64,000 nucleotides of DNA from GCA-002282575 sp964519885 (GCA_964519885.1 CAZFLX010000002.1:108626-172625), one strand, 5' to 3'. Shown: positions 23,124 to 32,111, numbered from the stretch's first letter. Notes: generated from the sequence alone by a model not told the origin. Program-made: numbers and translations.

Positions 23124-24220
23124 GCCAGTTGCATTTTGGACATTACGTCTATGATAGTGGGTGGGCATCTGACTCGCTTAACGAGTCAGCTCAAATGGCA
23201 TTATCACAACACCAACATATTCAGGCTTGGTGTGATTGTCACCAAGATAAGCCTCTTGCTCATGTTCGTCGGTATGGCAGAAAGTGGCGACTAGATACAG
23301 AACCTAGTCTTCATTCAGAGAATTGTCCGCTACATTATGAGCCAAAACTACAGACCACTGAAATGAGCTTACAAAGAGGCACGAAGCGCGGTAAAAAAGT
23401 GGGTGGGTTTCTACCGTCTTATGCTGACGTGAGTAGTTTGTCTATTGAAAGACCAAAGCAAAAACAAACACTCGATGACCTGCTCAACCAGCTATGGCAT
23501 CAAGCCAAACTGACACATCATTATTTAGAGCGAGCAAATACCCTTAGCTGGAATACTGTTACTAAACTGATAACCGATTCATTGGATGCAAGCCCTATCA
23601 TGATTGATGGCAAGCCTCTATCTGATCTACTGACACTTTTATCACCACATCGATGTTTTTATCAAAACGAACCTTGTCCAGATGTGTCGTTAACGGCAAC
23701 CTACACGCAAGCCGCTATTGTTTTGGGCGAGTTGGAAGACTTCAAACCAATAGATATGAAATACTCAATGGGTGACTTCGCGATGCGCTTAAAATTCATG
23801 GGCAAAAAACAAAGCATTCACCTATCAAGATCGGTATTAAACTACCTTGTTGAGCGTTATACGTCAGCATTTACTGCGATTCAGACGAAACAACCCTTTA
23901 AGTTTGTTGTGTTGGCCAAAATTTACAAACGAAAACCCAAATACAAAAGTAACAAACATCCAATACTTACCATTGACGATATGGCCATTATAATGACGGA
24001 TGATCGTTATTTGCCAGTTAGGAGTATGGATGAACTAAAGCAAATTAAATTCAGCCTAAACTTACATAAAAAGCCGCTGATTAAGCCAACGACAGGCGCT
24101 TTAGTGCGCCTTAGTAGATATTTACCACCCAAACGAGTCACGATCGCACACAATCAATTACCATTAGACGTATCACTCAATCAGATGATGACTTTTGCAG
24201 CCAACGTTGGTAATCAGTAA
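23120..24220 (+). CDS. Unknown protein, possibly DUF1173-like, 366 aa
   Basis: Starts inside the resolvase gene (ATGA overlap). Residues 35-75 carry CDCH, a basic strand and HSENCPLHYEP, a Cys/His pattern like the N-terminus of DUF1173 proteins of conjugative plasmids. The rest is basic and mixed alpha/beta. The match is from memory and partial. Translational coupling to the resolvase suggests one mobile unit. Confidence 0.5.
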   Translation: MSQLHFGHYVYDSGWASDSLNESAQMALSQHQHIQAWCDCHQDKPLAHVRRYGRKWRLDTEPSLHSENCPLHYEPKLQTTEMSLQRGTKRGKKVGGFLPSYADVSSLSIERPKQKQTLDDLLNQLWHQAKLTHHYLERANTLSWNTVTKLITDSLDASPIMIDGKPLSDLLTLLSPHRCFYQNEPCPDVSLTATYTQAAIVLGELEDFKPIDMKYSMGDFAMRLKFMGKKQSIHLSRSVLNYLVERYTSAFTAIQTKQPFKFVVLAKIYKRKPKYKSNKHPILTIDDMAIIMTDDRYLPVRSMDELKQIKFSLNLHKKPLIKPTTGALVRLSRYLPPKRVTIAHNQLPLDVSLNQMMTFAANVGNQ

Positions 24221-24227
24221 TCCTGAA

Positions 24228-24311
24228 GCGAAAACATTCGGACAGAATGCGGGGAAAGGCAGTGGGGAGCTTAGCGACCTGACCAGTATAACTGGGCATC
24301 GCCGATTCGAG
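24228..24311 (+). repeat. Structured direct repeat, left copy
   Basis: Contains hairpin CATTC-ggaca-GAATG (24235-24249) and GCGA...CCAGT-ata-ACTGG...TCGC (24274-24302). A copy lies at 25007-25089; 38 bp (24274-24311) are nearly identical to 25052-25089, and the first hairpin differs by compensating changes. Confidence 0.75.
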
Positions 24312-24354
24312 TATGGCGATTGAGCGTTGTGCTTAAACATTAGGAGGAGCTTAA

Positions 24355-25035
24355 ATGGATGTGATAAGCATACGAAGAAAAAACTTAAACTACCTTGTTA
24401 GACAAGAAAAGAGAGCCACAGCTTTTGCAGAAAAAATTGATATGTCACAGTCGCAACTGAGTCAACTGAGAAGCGACTCAAGCCCGAAAGGATTTGGACA
24501 TAAAATTGCACGATCAATCGAAGGGAAGTTAGGTATTGCCACTGGGTGGATGGATCAGTTTCACGAAGAGACGCTTACGCCTGTAGAGATTGCTGAAGTT
24601 TCCATGATAGATGCAGGATTTAATGTTGCTAAACGACCAAAAGACGGCACTCCTCACACTTCTCACGCATGGTCTGCTGCCAGTTTTGTCGTCACGAGAG
24701 ACAATGATGACCATCAGGTTTTTGTTGGTATTTATTCTAAGCTACACTTTGACATACCTAGCTATGCAGATAACATAAAAAACTACGTTTATATTGAGCA
24801 ATCAGAAGTTAAAAATGCGGGGAAGGTGTTGCTCGAGCATTTCAAAAAATGGTTTTCTGCTGAGGTTGCGGGAATAACAAAAGAAGATGAACTCTTGCTT
24901 ATAAAAATGTTTCGTTCGCAACACAAGAACAATCAAGCAATCATATTGAAAGTAGTTCGGGCACTTACTGAAGATATCCAATTAGAGATGCGCAACCAAT
25001 CCCGACACGAAAGCAGTCGGACAGACTGCGGATGA
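24355..25035 (+). CDS. HTH (XRE/lambda-repressor-like) protein, 226 aa
   Basis: N-terminal HTH: NLNYLVRQEKRATAFAEKI, MSQSQLSQLRS (about residues 12-45), with an ATGWMD segment typical of short repressors. C-terminal part of unknown fold. AGGAGG supports the start. The final 12 or so residues are encoded by the right-hand structured repeat, so the C-terminus was shaped by the repeat's insertion or recombination. Confidence 0.7.
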   Translation: MDVISIRRKNLNYLVRQEKRATAFAEKIDMSQSQLSQLRSDSSPKGFGHKIARSIEGKLGIATGWMDQFHEETLTPVEIAEVSMIDAGFNVAKRPKDGTPHTSHAWSAASFVVTRDNDDHQVFVGIYSKLHFDIPSYADNIKNYVYIEQSEVKNAGKVLLEHFKKWFSAEVAGITKEDELLLIKMFRSQHKNNQAIILKVVRALTEDIQLEMRNQSRHESSRTDCG

Positions 25036-25089
25036 AGGCGAGGGGAGCATAGCGACCTGACCAGTATAACTGGGCATCGCCAATTCGAG
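25007..25089 (+). repeat. Structured direct repeat, right copy
   Basis: Hairpin CAGTC-ggaca-GACTG (25014-25028), which keeps the loop of the left copy while changing the stem on both sides, then GCGA...CCAGT-ata-ACTGG...TCGC. It begins inside the HTH gene and runs past its stop. Confidence 0.75.
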
Positions 25090-25392
25090 TTAGGGTTGGA
25101 CGTTAGTAACCAAGCAGTTCATAGGATTTCACTGGCATTCTAGTCACCATCAACATCGCCTCACCATCCATGCCGAGCCGTATTTGAGTGGGTGACAACA
25201 CCCACGAACGTTAACTCGTCGAGGGTGATAACCCCAAGCCATGCAGATAAATACTATTTGCATCAACCATTAATAATTGAGCAATTAGGTTGTTGTTTAT
25301 GCGAGGTTTTGATTATGATGAAAACTGTTGTTGCCTGTTATATGACAAATTTGCCGTATAATTACGGTTATCCTGATGCTAAGCGTCAGGGT

Positions 25393-25525
25393 AACGTGGT
25401 GCGAGTTTTGCAGTCGTTGTATCGCCGCTTCGCGCCGTATAACCACTCCTTAGAGCACACAGCTAAAATTTCTGCTAGACTTCGTCTATCATCAATTTTT
25501 TCTGGTGCTCAACTCGCACCACGTT
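25393..25525 (+). repeat. 15-bp perfect inverted repeat around a 103-bp core
   Basis: AACGTGGTGCGAGTT (25393-25407) and its exact reverse complement (25511-25525). The core has small hairpins (TAGAC-ttc-GTCTA). No clear target duplication. It lies in the 5' region of the nuclease gene and may be a small non-autonomous element or a structured site. Confidence 0.6.
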
Positions 25526-25566
25526 TAGCGTCTAGTTACAGTCAAAGTCATAGATTAGGGATTAGT

Positions 25567-27768
25567 ATGAATAGAAAGTTATTCGAGTTGGCGTTAGATA
25601 AAACAAGGCCGTCAGATTGGGAATATTTCGAAGAGCTTAGTTCTGGTTTTTTGGCGTCTGAGCTAACGTCTCTTCGGACAATGGCATCTCCTAGCGGTGA
25701 TGGCGGACGGGACTCTGAGTTATTCTCTTCGGACGGAAATACATATGTTGCGATTCAATATTCAGTTTCTAAAGACTTTGACGCTAAAGTAATGAAGACG
25801 ATAAAGCGCCTTGAAGAGAATTTCGGTCAAATAAGAGTTTTAATCTATTGTACCAACCAACAAATCGGTGCTAAGGGCGACGCGTTAAAACAAAAGTGTT
25901 TAAGCAAAGGTGTTTCATTAGATATACGTGATAAAAGTTGGTTTTTGGAAAGGTATGAACTTGATGACAATAAATATAATTGTGCCTCTCGGTTGGTTGA
26001 TGTTATCGCAAGACCGCTTTTAGAATCCGAGGCAATAATTGAAAAATCCAGGCCTGCATTAACCTCAATAGAGTCAAAAGCAGCTCTTACGTACTTAGGA
26101 ATGCAGTGGGAAGATGAAAATACCGACAAAGGATTAACTAAAATTGCGTTTGAATCACTTGTTAGAGCTGCGCTAAGAAATACTAACTCAGACAATAGAA
26201 TGACACGTAGAAATGTACACGAAAAAGTTATCACATTTATACCATCTAGTGACCCAGATGAGATTAGGAGATATGTTGATAGTGCCCTAGTTAGGCTAAA
26301 TAAAAGGGTAATTCGGCATTGGACAAGAGAGGATGAGTTCTGCCTGACTCATGAAGAGGTGTGTCGAATACAAGAGCGCGTTGCTGAAACTGCATGCGAA
26401 GAAGTTGAGTTCTCTAGCGAAGTTGGAAGGCTAGTGGAGAATGAAAGGGAAGATAGCGATCACATAAACGACGATAACATTGAGGAAATATCAAACAGAA
26501 TATTGAGAATAATTGATAACTATCTTATTAAATCTGGGGAATCATTTGCCGCCTCTGTAGTAAGCGGTGACATATGTTTAAATGACCACAACACGCTTAA
26601 AAACTGTATATTCAAAGACTTATCTGATTACCCATCAAAGGCTCAATATTTATCTCACTTTCCTGATATTGCCTTGAATGTAATAGCAAGATTGCTAAGT
26701 TCTGATTTGATGGCAGTAAAAACTCACCTCAAGAAGATCTCCGATACTTATACGCTTTACTCATTTTTACGACAAACCCCTGACGTACAGAAAGTAACAA
26801 AGAAAATATTTGGACACGGAAAAATTTGGCTTGATACGACAATTGTATTGCCTTTGCTGGTAGAAATTTTCTATAGGGAAGAACAAGATAAAAGATATAC
26901 CAATATTGCTTCTTCTTTAATAGCAAGCGGTGTTGAGTTGTGCGTCACCGATGGAGTTATCAGAGAGGTACTGCAACACATTAATATATCGATTGCTTGC
27001 TCAAGAAGGAATATAAAACAGTGGAACGGAAGGGTTCCCTTCTTGTACTACCATTATGTTGAGCAGGGATACGAGCCTAGCAAATTTGTATCCTCTACCG
27101 AGGTTTTTCACGGACAATATAGGCCTGAAGATGATATTAAAGAGTATCTAAGGCATCATTTTAATATTTCCGTTGAGTCTTTAATTGACGCTCTTAAATT
27201 AGTAGATGAGGAAACGAGATTTCGTATAGAAGCGCTGTGGTCTGAGGCTCATCGGGGAAGACGAAACGAAAATGGCAATGGCCATGGTGACTTTGATGAG
27301 GCCGTAACTGAAGCTTTAATAAAGCATGATGTTGAAAGTTACGTAGGTGTCATTGGAATGCGTCAAAACGAACAATCTTCAGAGCTGGGGTATAAGCACT
27401 GGTGGCTGACGATAGATAGTTTAGCTTGGAAGATTAGGAGTAGACTCAAAGAGGAGTTTGATAGGCCACCTTCTTCCCCACTAATGTCATTGGATTTCTT
27501 AGCTAACACTTTGTCATTTGGCCCTTCAAGATCGAGCTTTAGCAGAGATCAAGAACAATTACTTCCTCTGTTTTTTGAAGCCGATGCATCAGAGTATATG
27601 CCAAGGGAATTGATTGAAATAGCCAATAGAGTTCGAGAAAAGAATGAAGGTCAGCCTGAGCATGTCATTAGACGGAAGGTTAGAGATACATGTGATCGAA
27701 TGAAAAGACGATATGGAAAAATAACACAGAACGCAGTAGACGCTGAACAAGGCGCTACACGCGGATAA
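25567..27768 (+). CDS. Nuclease-like protein: PD-(D/E)xK N-domain and PIN-like C-domain
   Basis: 733 aa. Residues 15-140 show a Mrr-type restriction-endonuclease pattern: GDGGRD (about 43) followed by VAIQYSVSKDF and a core strand RVLIYCT. A helical middle follows. Residues 415-520 start with GKIWLDTTIVLPLLVEIFY and carry a later Asp/Glu-rich strand, the PIN nuclease pattern. ATG 25567 is preferred because the 125 residues before it run through an inverted repeat and lack conservation signals. Two nuclease modules in one protein fit a defence effector; this is inference. Confidence 0.65.
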   Translation: MNRKLFELALDKTRPSDWEYFEELSSGFLASELTSLRTMASPSGDGGRDSELFSSDGNTYVAIQYSVSKDFDAKVMKTIKRLEENFGQIRVLIYCTNQQIGAKGDALKQKCLSKGVSLDIRDKSWFLERYELDDNKYNCASRLVDVIARPLLESEAIIEKSRPALTSIESKAALTYLGMQWEDENTDKGLTKIAFESLVRAALRNTNSDNRMTRRNVHEKVITFIPSSDPDEIRRYVDSALVRLNKRVIRHWTREDEFCLTHEEVCRIQERVAETACEEVEFSSEVGRLVENEREDSDHINDDNIEEISNRILRIIDNYLIKSGESFAASVVSGDICLNDHNTLKNCIFKDLSDYPSKAQYLSHFPDIALNVIARLLSSDLMAVKTHLKKISDTYTLYSFLRQTPDVQKVTKKIFGHGKIWLDTTIVLPLLVEIFYREEQDKRYTNIASSLIASGVELCVTDGVIREVLQHINISIACSRRNIKQWNGRVPFLYYHYVEQGYEPSKFVSSTEVFHGQYRPEDDIKEYLRHHFNISVESLIDALKLVDEETRFRIEALWSEAHRGRRNENGNGHGDFDEAVTEALIKHDVESYVGVIGMRQNEQSSELGYKHWWLTIDSLAWKIRSRLKEEFDRPPSSPLMSLDFLANTLSFGPSRSSFSRDQEQLLPLFFEADASEYMPRELIEIANRVREKNEGQPEHVIRRKVRDTCDRMKRRYGKITQNAVDAEQGATRG

Positions 27769-28035
27769 ATCATTCGCTGCGCTCCTAATTTACCGGTGAG
27801 CGCGGCGTTATGCAGAATAAAATTCGAGAAAAAATATGACAGATAGCTATGATGATATTAATAAATGTATTGAGAAAAAAGCCAATAAATTAATTCCTTA
27901 AAAGAAAAAAATTGCGGTATTATGTAGCACCCGCACAAAACCTTTAAAATCAAAAGGATATACGGACTTTTGCTGTACAGTTGATTGATCTAAAATATCT
28001 TGAATTTTCTGCATATCTATCTCTAGATTATCGTG
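27769..28035 (+). other. Intergenic region with cassette-end-like hairpin
   Basis: GCTGCGCTC (27776-27784) pairs with GAGCGCGGC (27798-27806), followed by GTTATGC, which looks like the end of an integron gene cassette (attC). No integron integrase is in the window. The remaining 220 bp hold no convincing gene. Confidence 0.35.
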
Positions 28036-29436
28036 CTATAGATTTTTCTGCATTTCTGCGTCGATGTATGACAGCGCAGCAGATTCATTTCGCTCAATGT
28101 AAAGTTCTACCGCACGTTTTGCTACATCAAGCAATCGTTCGCTTTCTGCTTTAAGTTTGAAACTTTCTTCAACTGTGCTTGCTATTTTATGCTGCGTATC
28201 GCTACTGACTATAGGCACAAGGACGTTATTAATTTCATCAACTCTCCAGTGCAATATAATGGAGCCGCCTGCATCACGTTCCGCTTGAGTTCGGACTAAA
28301 ACTGAATTTAAGGCTAACGTCAAATACTCTGGCAAAACAATATTTTCATCTTTGACCACCAAGTTAAGTATGGCTCCCGATGTAATAAAGTCAGCATCAT
28401 CACGCAAACGATAAGCTTCGCCAACGCTACCGTCTTTAGAAAAGAGAATCGAATTTTTCTTGGGTTTTAACGCACTAATTTTAGCCTTGTTTTCAATAAC
28501 AAAACTTTTGGCTAAGCGTTTTTGTGGTTTTGTTATGCCATGCTTACTATAGTCAGCAACCCTCAAAAACGGCATTCCTTCTTCATCTTCTGTATACACA
28601 TCCGAACCCGGTTCAATTGATTTTTGTATATGAACCAAATCAGTCAGTCGCGAATGAGGTTTAGAGGTTATTTGATTAATAATTTCCTGATATTTTGGTT
28701 GATAATATTCAGCATCGAGCCTTCCTGTCATTAAAAACGAATTTTTATATGTTTTAATATTCACAGTTTCATCTGTAGGAGTGTAGTTATTGAAATCAAG
28801 ATGACTTAGCAATACCTGCTCTGCCTGTTGATACAAGAAAAATGAATTTTCTTTTGTTCTATTGGCAACTTGCATTAGATTTTCAATTTGTAAGCAAAAG
28901 TCGCCTGAAAATTTAGGTACAATTAAAGATTCGATTAACCCCATATTTATATTAGGTTGACCTGTAATCGTTCTAAACCGTTGAATCTGGTGTTGACCAT
29001 ACTTCGAATTTAAAAATGTCGATACCGCGTAAGGGCTTTGCCCTTCTTTTAGAGTAATTTTAGCTATTGCTTGATTAGAACTACAAATTTCATATTTATC
29101 ATACACTGCTACTCTTCCGAGGTATTCGCCTGCCATAGTTACTAAAACTTGACCGCGTGAACAGTGTGACTTCCACAGCATATCGTGACTTTCTTTATCA
29201 ACATGTTTTTCAATATTCCAATCAATAAAGTTTTCACGGATATTTTTAGTCATCAAAAACGGGATGCCTTCATCCTGAAAATTTATGTAATTGCACAAAG
29301 AGTATGCGCCAAAATTTTGAATGGATATGGATAAATCAGCAATGCTTGAAGTTTCAAGTTTACAAAGCAGCCGACTTGATGCTAAATATTCTTTCCTATA
29401 AGTGTTTGCATCAATACGAAAATCTATAACAGACAA
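28036..29436 (-). CDS. Restriction-modification specificity subunit (HsdS-like)
   Basis: At least 466 aa with two target-recognition halves: the first includes PFLMTKNIRENFIDW and GQVLVTMAGEYLGRV, the second PFLRVADYSKHG and NSILFSKDGSVGEAY, each followed by a helical spacer. The coding frame continues upstream of the TTG at 29436 without a stop (NKPHYEALLEGLEAVE), so the true N-terminus probably overlaps the end of the methylase gene. It selects the DNA sequence for the partner at 29511. Confidence 0.85.
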   Translation of the reverse strand: MSVIDFRIDANTYRKEYLASSRLLCKLETSSIADLSISIQNFGAYSLCNYINFQDEGIPFLMTKNIRENFIDWNIEKHVDKESHDMLWKSHCSRGQVLVTMAGEYLGRVAVYDKYEICSSNQAIAKITLKEGQSPYAVSTFLNSKYGQHQIQRFRTITGQPNINMGLIESLIVPKFSGDFCLQIENLMQVANRTKENSFFLYQQAEQVLLSHLDFNNYTPTDETVNIKTYKNSFLMTGRLDAEYYQPKYQEIINQITSKPHSRLTDLVHIQKSIEPGSDVYTEDEEGMPFLRVADYSKHGITKPQKRLAKSFVIENKAKISALKPKKNSILFSKDGSVGEAYRLRDDADFITSGAILNLVVKDENIVLPEYLTLALNSVLVRTQAERDAGGSIILHWRVDEINNVLVPIVSSDTQHKIASTVEESFKLKAESERLLDVAKRAVELYIERNESAALSYIDAEMQKNL

Positions 29437-29510
29437 ACACTCGCCTAGTGATATTTCAACGGCCTCTAGCCCTTCTAATAACGCCTCATAATGCGGCTTA
29501 TTAAAAGGGC

Positions 29511-31694
29511 TTAGAGAAAAAAACTTAGCCCTTCCTTTTTCGCAAACTCTTGAAATGCTTCTGCTATACCATCTTGAGTTTTTCCATCGTGATTGAATAA
29601 ATCGTGCTTAACAATTAAGTGGCCATGCGCATCTAATAAAGGACTGCCATCTTCTGCTTGCATGTAAATTTTATCGCCACTGCTATCTTTACTTGGTTCA
29701 CGCATGGTTGCAAAGAAAATTGGATAATCATCTACAGTGGGGCATAGATCGCCTTCGGAGGGATCATCATTCCATTTTTGAACAAACAGCACGCTAGTTT
29801 TTGTGCCCGTATGTGGTTTAAACACATTTCCATGCAATCCAACTACCGCCAAAATGCGACAATGATCAGCTAAGAATTCACGAATATTTTTGTCAGATGA
29901 GTTATTGAAACGTCCTTGAGGTAGCACAACCGCCATTCGTCCACCAGGTTTCAAAAAGCTGAGGTTGCGCTCAATAAAAAGAATGTCACGGCCTACATTG
30001 TTCTGATCTTTAATTTTTACCTTACGATAGGTGCCATCAGCTAATTGAAAAATTGTTTCCGGTTTAGAGCGCAAAAGTTCAGGAAATGTCGGCACTTGAA
30101 GCCTTGCATCTTCCACATTATGTTCGGCACCAGTAATGTTGCTGATTTTGTCCAAGCTAACTGTCCTTGCCAGTTCATACCTAGCTAAAATTCTAGTTTC
30201 TTTAATGTCACCTGCAAAAGGCGGATTAGCCATCAACACATCGAACTTAAAATCTCGATTGCCATTTTTATCTGTGCGTAATTTTTTCAGCTTTTTCCAG
30301 CCGTCGCCGTAAATATCTGACCACTCATCATCTTTGAGTTTTTCATCCCAACGCTCGTAATCGAGTGTATTAAGGTGTAGCACATTAGTTTGACCATCAC
30401 CTGCGATTAAATTTAGTGTGCGGCCTACGCGAACAGCTTTTTCATCAAAGTCAATTGCAAATACTTTTTCACGTACATAGTCTTCGCATCGCGGTGATTT
30501 TTTCTCGGTGGTAAAAAGATGGCTTTTACTCAAGCCTTCCTCATTCATAATCTGTTCCCACACATGGAAGATTCCATGTACGGGAAAGCCACAGCTACCC
30601 GCTGCCGTGTCGATAAGCGTTTCATGCTCTTGGGGATTTAACATTTTTACGCACATGTCGATAACATATCGAGGCGTGAAATACTGGCCTTTTTCACCCT
30701 TACTGCTTTTATTAATTAAATACTCAAAAGCTTCATCGACTACATCAAGATTTGAATTAAACAGCTTTACTTTCTCAAGCGAAGATACGCACACAGCCAA
30801 GTGACTAGGTGTTAGTTGAATTTTTGCATCTTCGCTAAATACACCCTCCCATTTAGACCGCGCCTTATCAAAGAGTGCCTGTATTTTTGCTTTAAGCTCA
30901 GTTTCTGTATCACCATAGTTTTTAAATACTAAGTGGCGTTTTTTATCTCTACCAGCCTCCATTTCGTCATAGAGCTTAGTGAAAATAAGTTTAAATAGCT
31001 CTTCAAAAACATCTACTCCCGCATTAGCTAATACTTCATCTTCCATTTCAAGAATCAAATCTTTCAGCGATTTTTTCTCGTTAGTTAATTTGTCTAACCG
31101 AACAAGGTCATCAATTGTCCATCGTTCTGAAAGGATGTCTGAAAGTTTTTCATGGGCGGATGGTATTGCGGGAATATCTTCAAAATAGTTGGGATCTTTG
31201 CGATGATAAAAAGAAATTTGTTCCCCGTTAGACCACACACCCATTGGTGCGCCAGTAGCATTGCAATAACTTCTAAGCTGTTCTTTTCCGTCTTTTAATT
31301 TTGGTTTTTTAACCTCTATGATGATGTATGGATCAGTGGTACGAACTGCGTCAAAAATACAGATGTCGGCACGCTTTTTTTCGCGCCCAAAAGTAACGCC
31401 GTACTCCATTTCCATTCTGCTTGCAGAATAACCTAAATCGTCGACAAGCACCATAAGGTATAGCTGGCGAACAACTTCTTCTGGTGTTAGTTTAATGGGC
31501 TTGCCGCGAACTAAACAATTTGTGTAGGGAACAGGTTTCTTACCAACGTCTTTAAGCGTGATTCTTGATTCTAGTGTTGTTATTTTTTGTTGGCTAAATT
31601 GTGTTAGTTTGTAGGAACTATCTTTTAGAATTTCGGCCAGTTGGCTGTTGGCTGTTGGCTGTTGGCTGTTGGCTGTTGGCTGTTGGCTGTTGGC
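29511..31694 (-). CDS. Fused nuclease-methylase subunit (HSDR_N + N6-adenine methylase), start in repeat/gap
   Basis: An N-terminal HSDR_N-like nuclease domain with ADICIFD and EVKKP (PD-ExK residues) precedes a type I-style N6-adenine methylase (catalytic NPPF about residue 409 counted from ATG 31454). Cleavage and methylation in one chain plus a separate S subunit resembles BcgI-like systems. The frame stays open upstream of ATG 31454 (including KPIKLTPEEVVRQLYL, expected in HSDR_N) through the 7-bp repeat to the N gap, so ATG 31454 is probably not the true start. No separate HsdR is present. Confidence 0.8.
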   Translation of the reverse strand, partial: ANSQQPTANSQQPTANSQLAEILKDSSYKLTQFSQQKITTLESRITLKDVGKKPVPYTNCLVRGKPIKLTPEEVVRQLYLMVLVDDLGYSASRMEMEYGVTFGREKKRADICIFDAVRTTDPYIIIEVKKPKLKDGKEQLRSYCNATGAPMGVWSNGEQISFYHRKDPNYFEDIPAIPSAHEKLSDILSERWTIDDLVRLDKLTNEKKSLKDLILEMEDEVLANAGVDVFEELFKLIFTKLYDEMEAGRDKKRHLVFKNYGDTETELKAKIQALFDKARSKWEGVFSEDAKIQLTPSHLAVCVSSLEKVKLFNSNLDVVDEAFEYLINKSSKGEKGQYFTPRYVIDMCVKMLNPQEHETLIDTAAGSCGFPVHGIFHVWEQIMNEEGLSKSHLFTTEKKSPRCEDYVREKVFAIDFDEKAVRVGRTLNLIAGDGQTNVLHLNTLDYERWDEKLKDDEWSDIYGDGWKKLKKLRTDKNGNRDFKFDVLMANPPFAGDIKETRILARYELARTVSLDKISNITGAEHNVEDARLQVPTFPELLRSKPETIFQLADGTYRKVKIKDQNNVGRDILFIERNLSFLKPGGRMAVVLPQGRFNNSSDKNIREFLADHCRILAVVGLHGNVFKPHTGTKTSVLFVQKWNDDPSEGDLCPTVDDYPIFFATMREPSKDSSGDKIYMQAEDGSPLLDAHGHLIVKHDLFNHDGKTQDGIAEAFQEFAKKEGLSFFL

Positions 31695-31849
31695 NNNNNN
31701 NNNNNNNNNNNNNNNNNNNNNNNNNNNNNNNNNNNNNNNNNNNNNNNNNNNNNNNNNNNNNNNNNNNNNNNNNNNNNNNNNNNNNNNNNNNNNNGTTGGC
31801 TGTTGGCTGTTGGCTGTTGGCTGTTGGCTGTTGGCTGTTGGCTGTTGGC
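31641..31849. repeat. Heptanucleotide tandem repeat (TTGGCTG)n with 100-N gap
   Basis: About 7.7 copies at 31641-31694, 100 N, then about 7.9 copies at 31795-31849. Total copy number is unknown. On the minus strand all three frames are free of stops within the repeat. Loss or gain of one unit shifts the frame of the methylase gene. Confidence 0.95.
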
Positions 31850-31852
31850 ATA

Positions 31853-31881
31853 ATTATCGGCTCTCTCATTGTAAATGTCAA
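31853..31881 (-). promoter_or_regulatory. Promoter of the phase-variable restriction-modification operon
   Basis: On the minus strand TTGACA (31881-31876), a 17-bp spacer and GATAAT (31858-31853). Transcription would start at or just inside the repeat, next to ATG 31851, the only ATG that can read through the repeat. Confidence 0.65.
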
Positions 31882-31895
31882 GAAAAATTACTTAA

Positions 31896-32111
31896 TTAGT
31901 TGTTTTTATTGATGTTTATCACTTCAATAAAATCTTTACCCATCTCTTTGTACTCAGCCATAAAGGTAGCAATAATCGCAAGCTGATCGGGCACACTCCC
32001 TCTTGCCTTAAAGTTAGAGATGCTTATGGGATTGATGCCCAATAGATTAGCAAAGGCTTTTAATGTTAGCCCTGATCTTTTAACTTGCTGTTTAAATTCT
32101 TCGTATTTCAT
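31896..32111 (-). CDS. Small XRE-type regulator
   Basis: 71 aa from ATG 32111. HTH: SGLTLKAFANLLGINPISISNFKARG (about residues 12-37). It lies just upstream of the restriction-modification promoter on the same strand and could be its controller. Confidence 0.7.
   Translation of the reverse strand: MKYEEFKQQVKRSGLTLKAFANLLGINPISISNFKARGSVPDQLAIIATFMAEYKEMGKDFIEVININKNN

Noticed and set aside
25192..25566. N-terminal 125-residue extension of the nuclease gene
   Set aside because: It crosses a 15-bp inverted repeat, has no ribosome site or domain, and the conserved nuclease part begins just after ATG 25567.
27836..27901. 21-aa ORF downstream of the nuclease gene
   Set aside because: Very short, no ribosome site, no paralogue.
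31641..31849. CRISPR-like repetitive array
   Set aside because: The unit is 7 bp, perfectly tandem without spacers; it is a simple-sequence repeat.
31601..31912. Several overlapping ORFs through the heptamer repeat as separate genes
   Set aside because: They result from a stop-free repeat in every frame plus the N gap. Only the minus-strand frame joined to the methylase has family signals.
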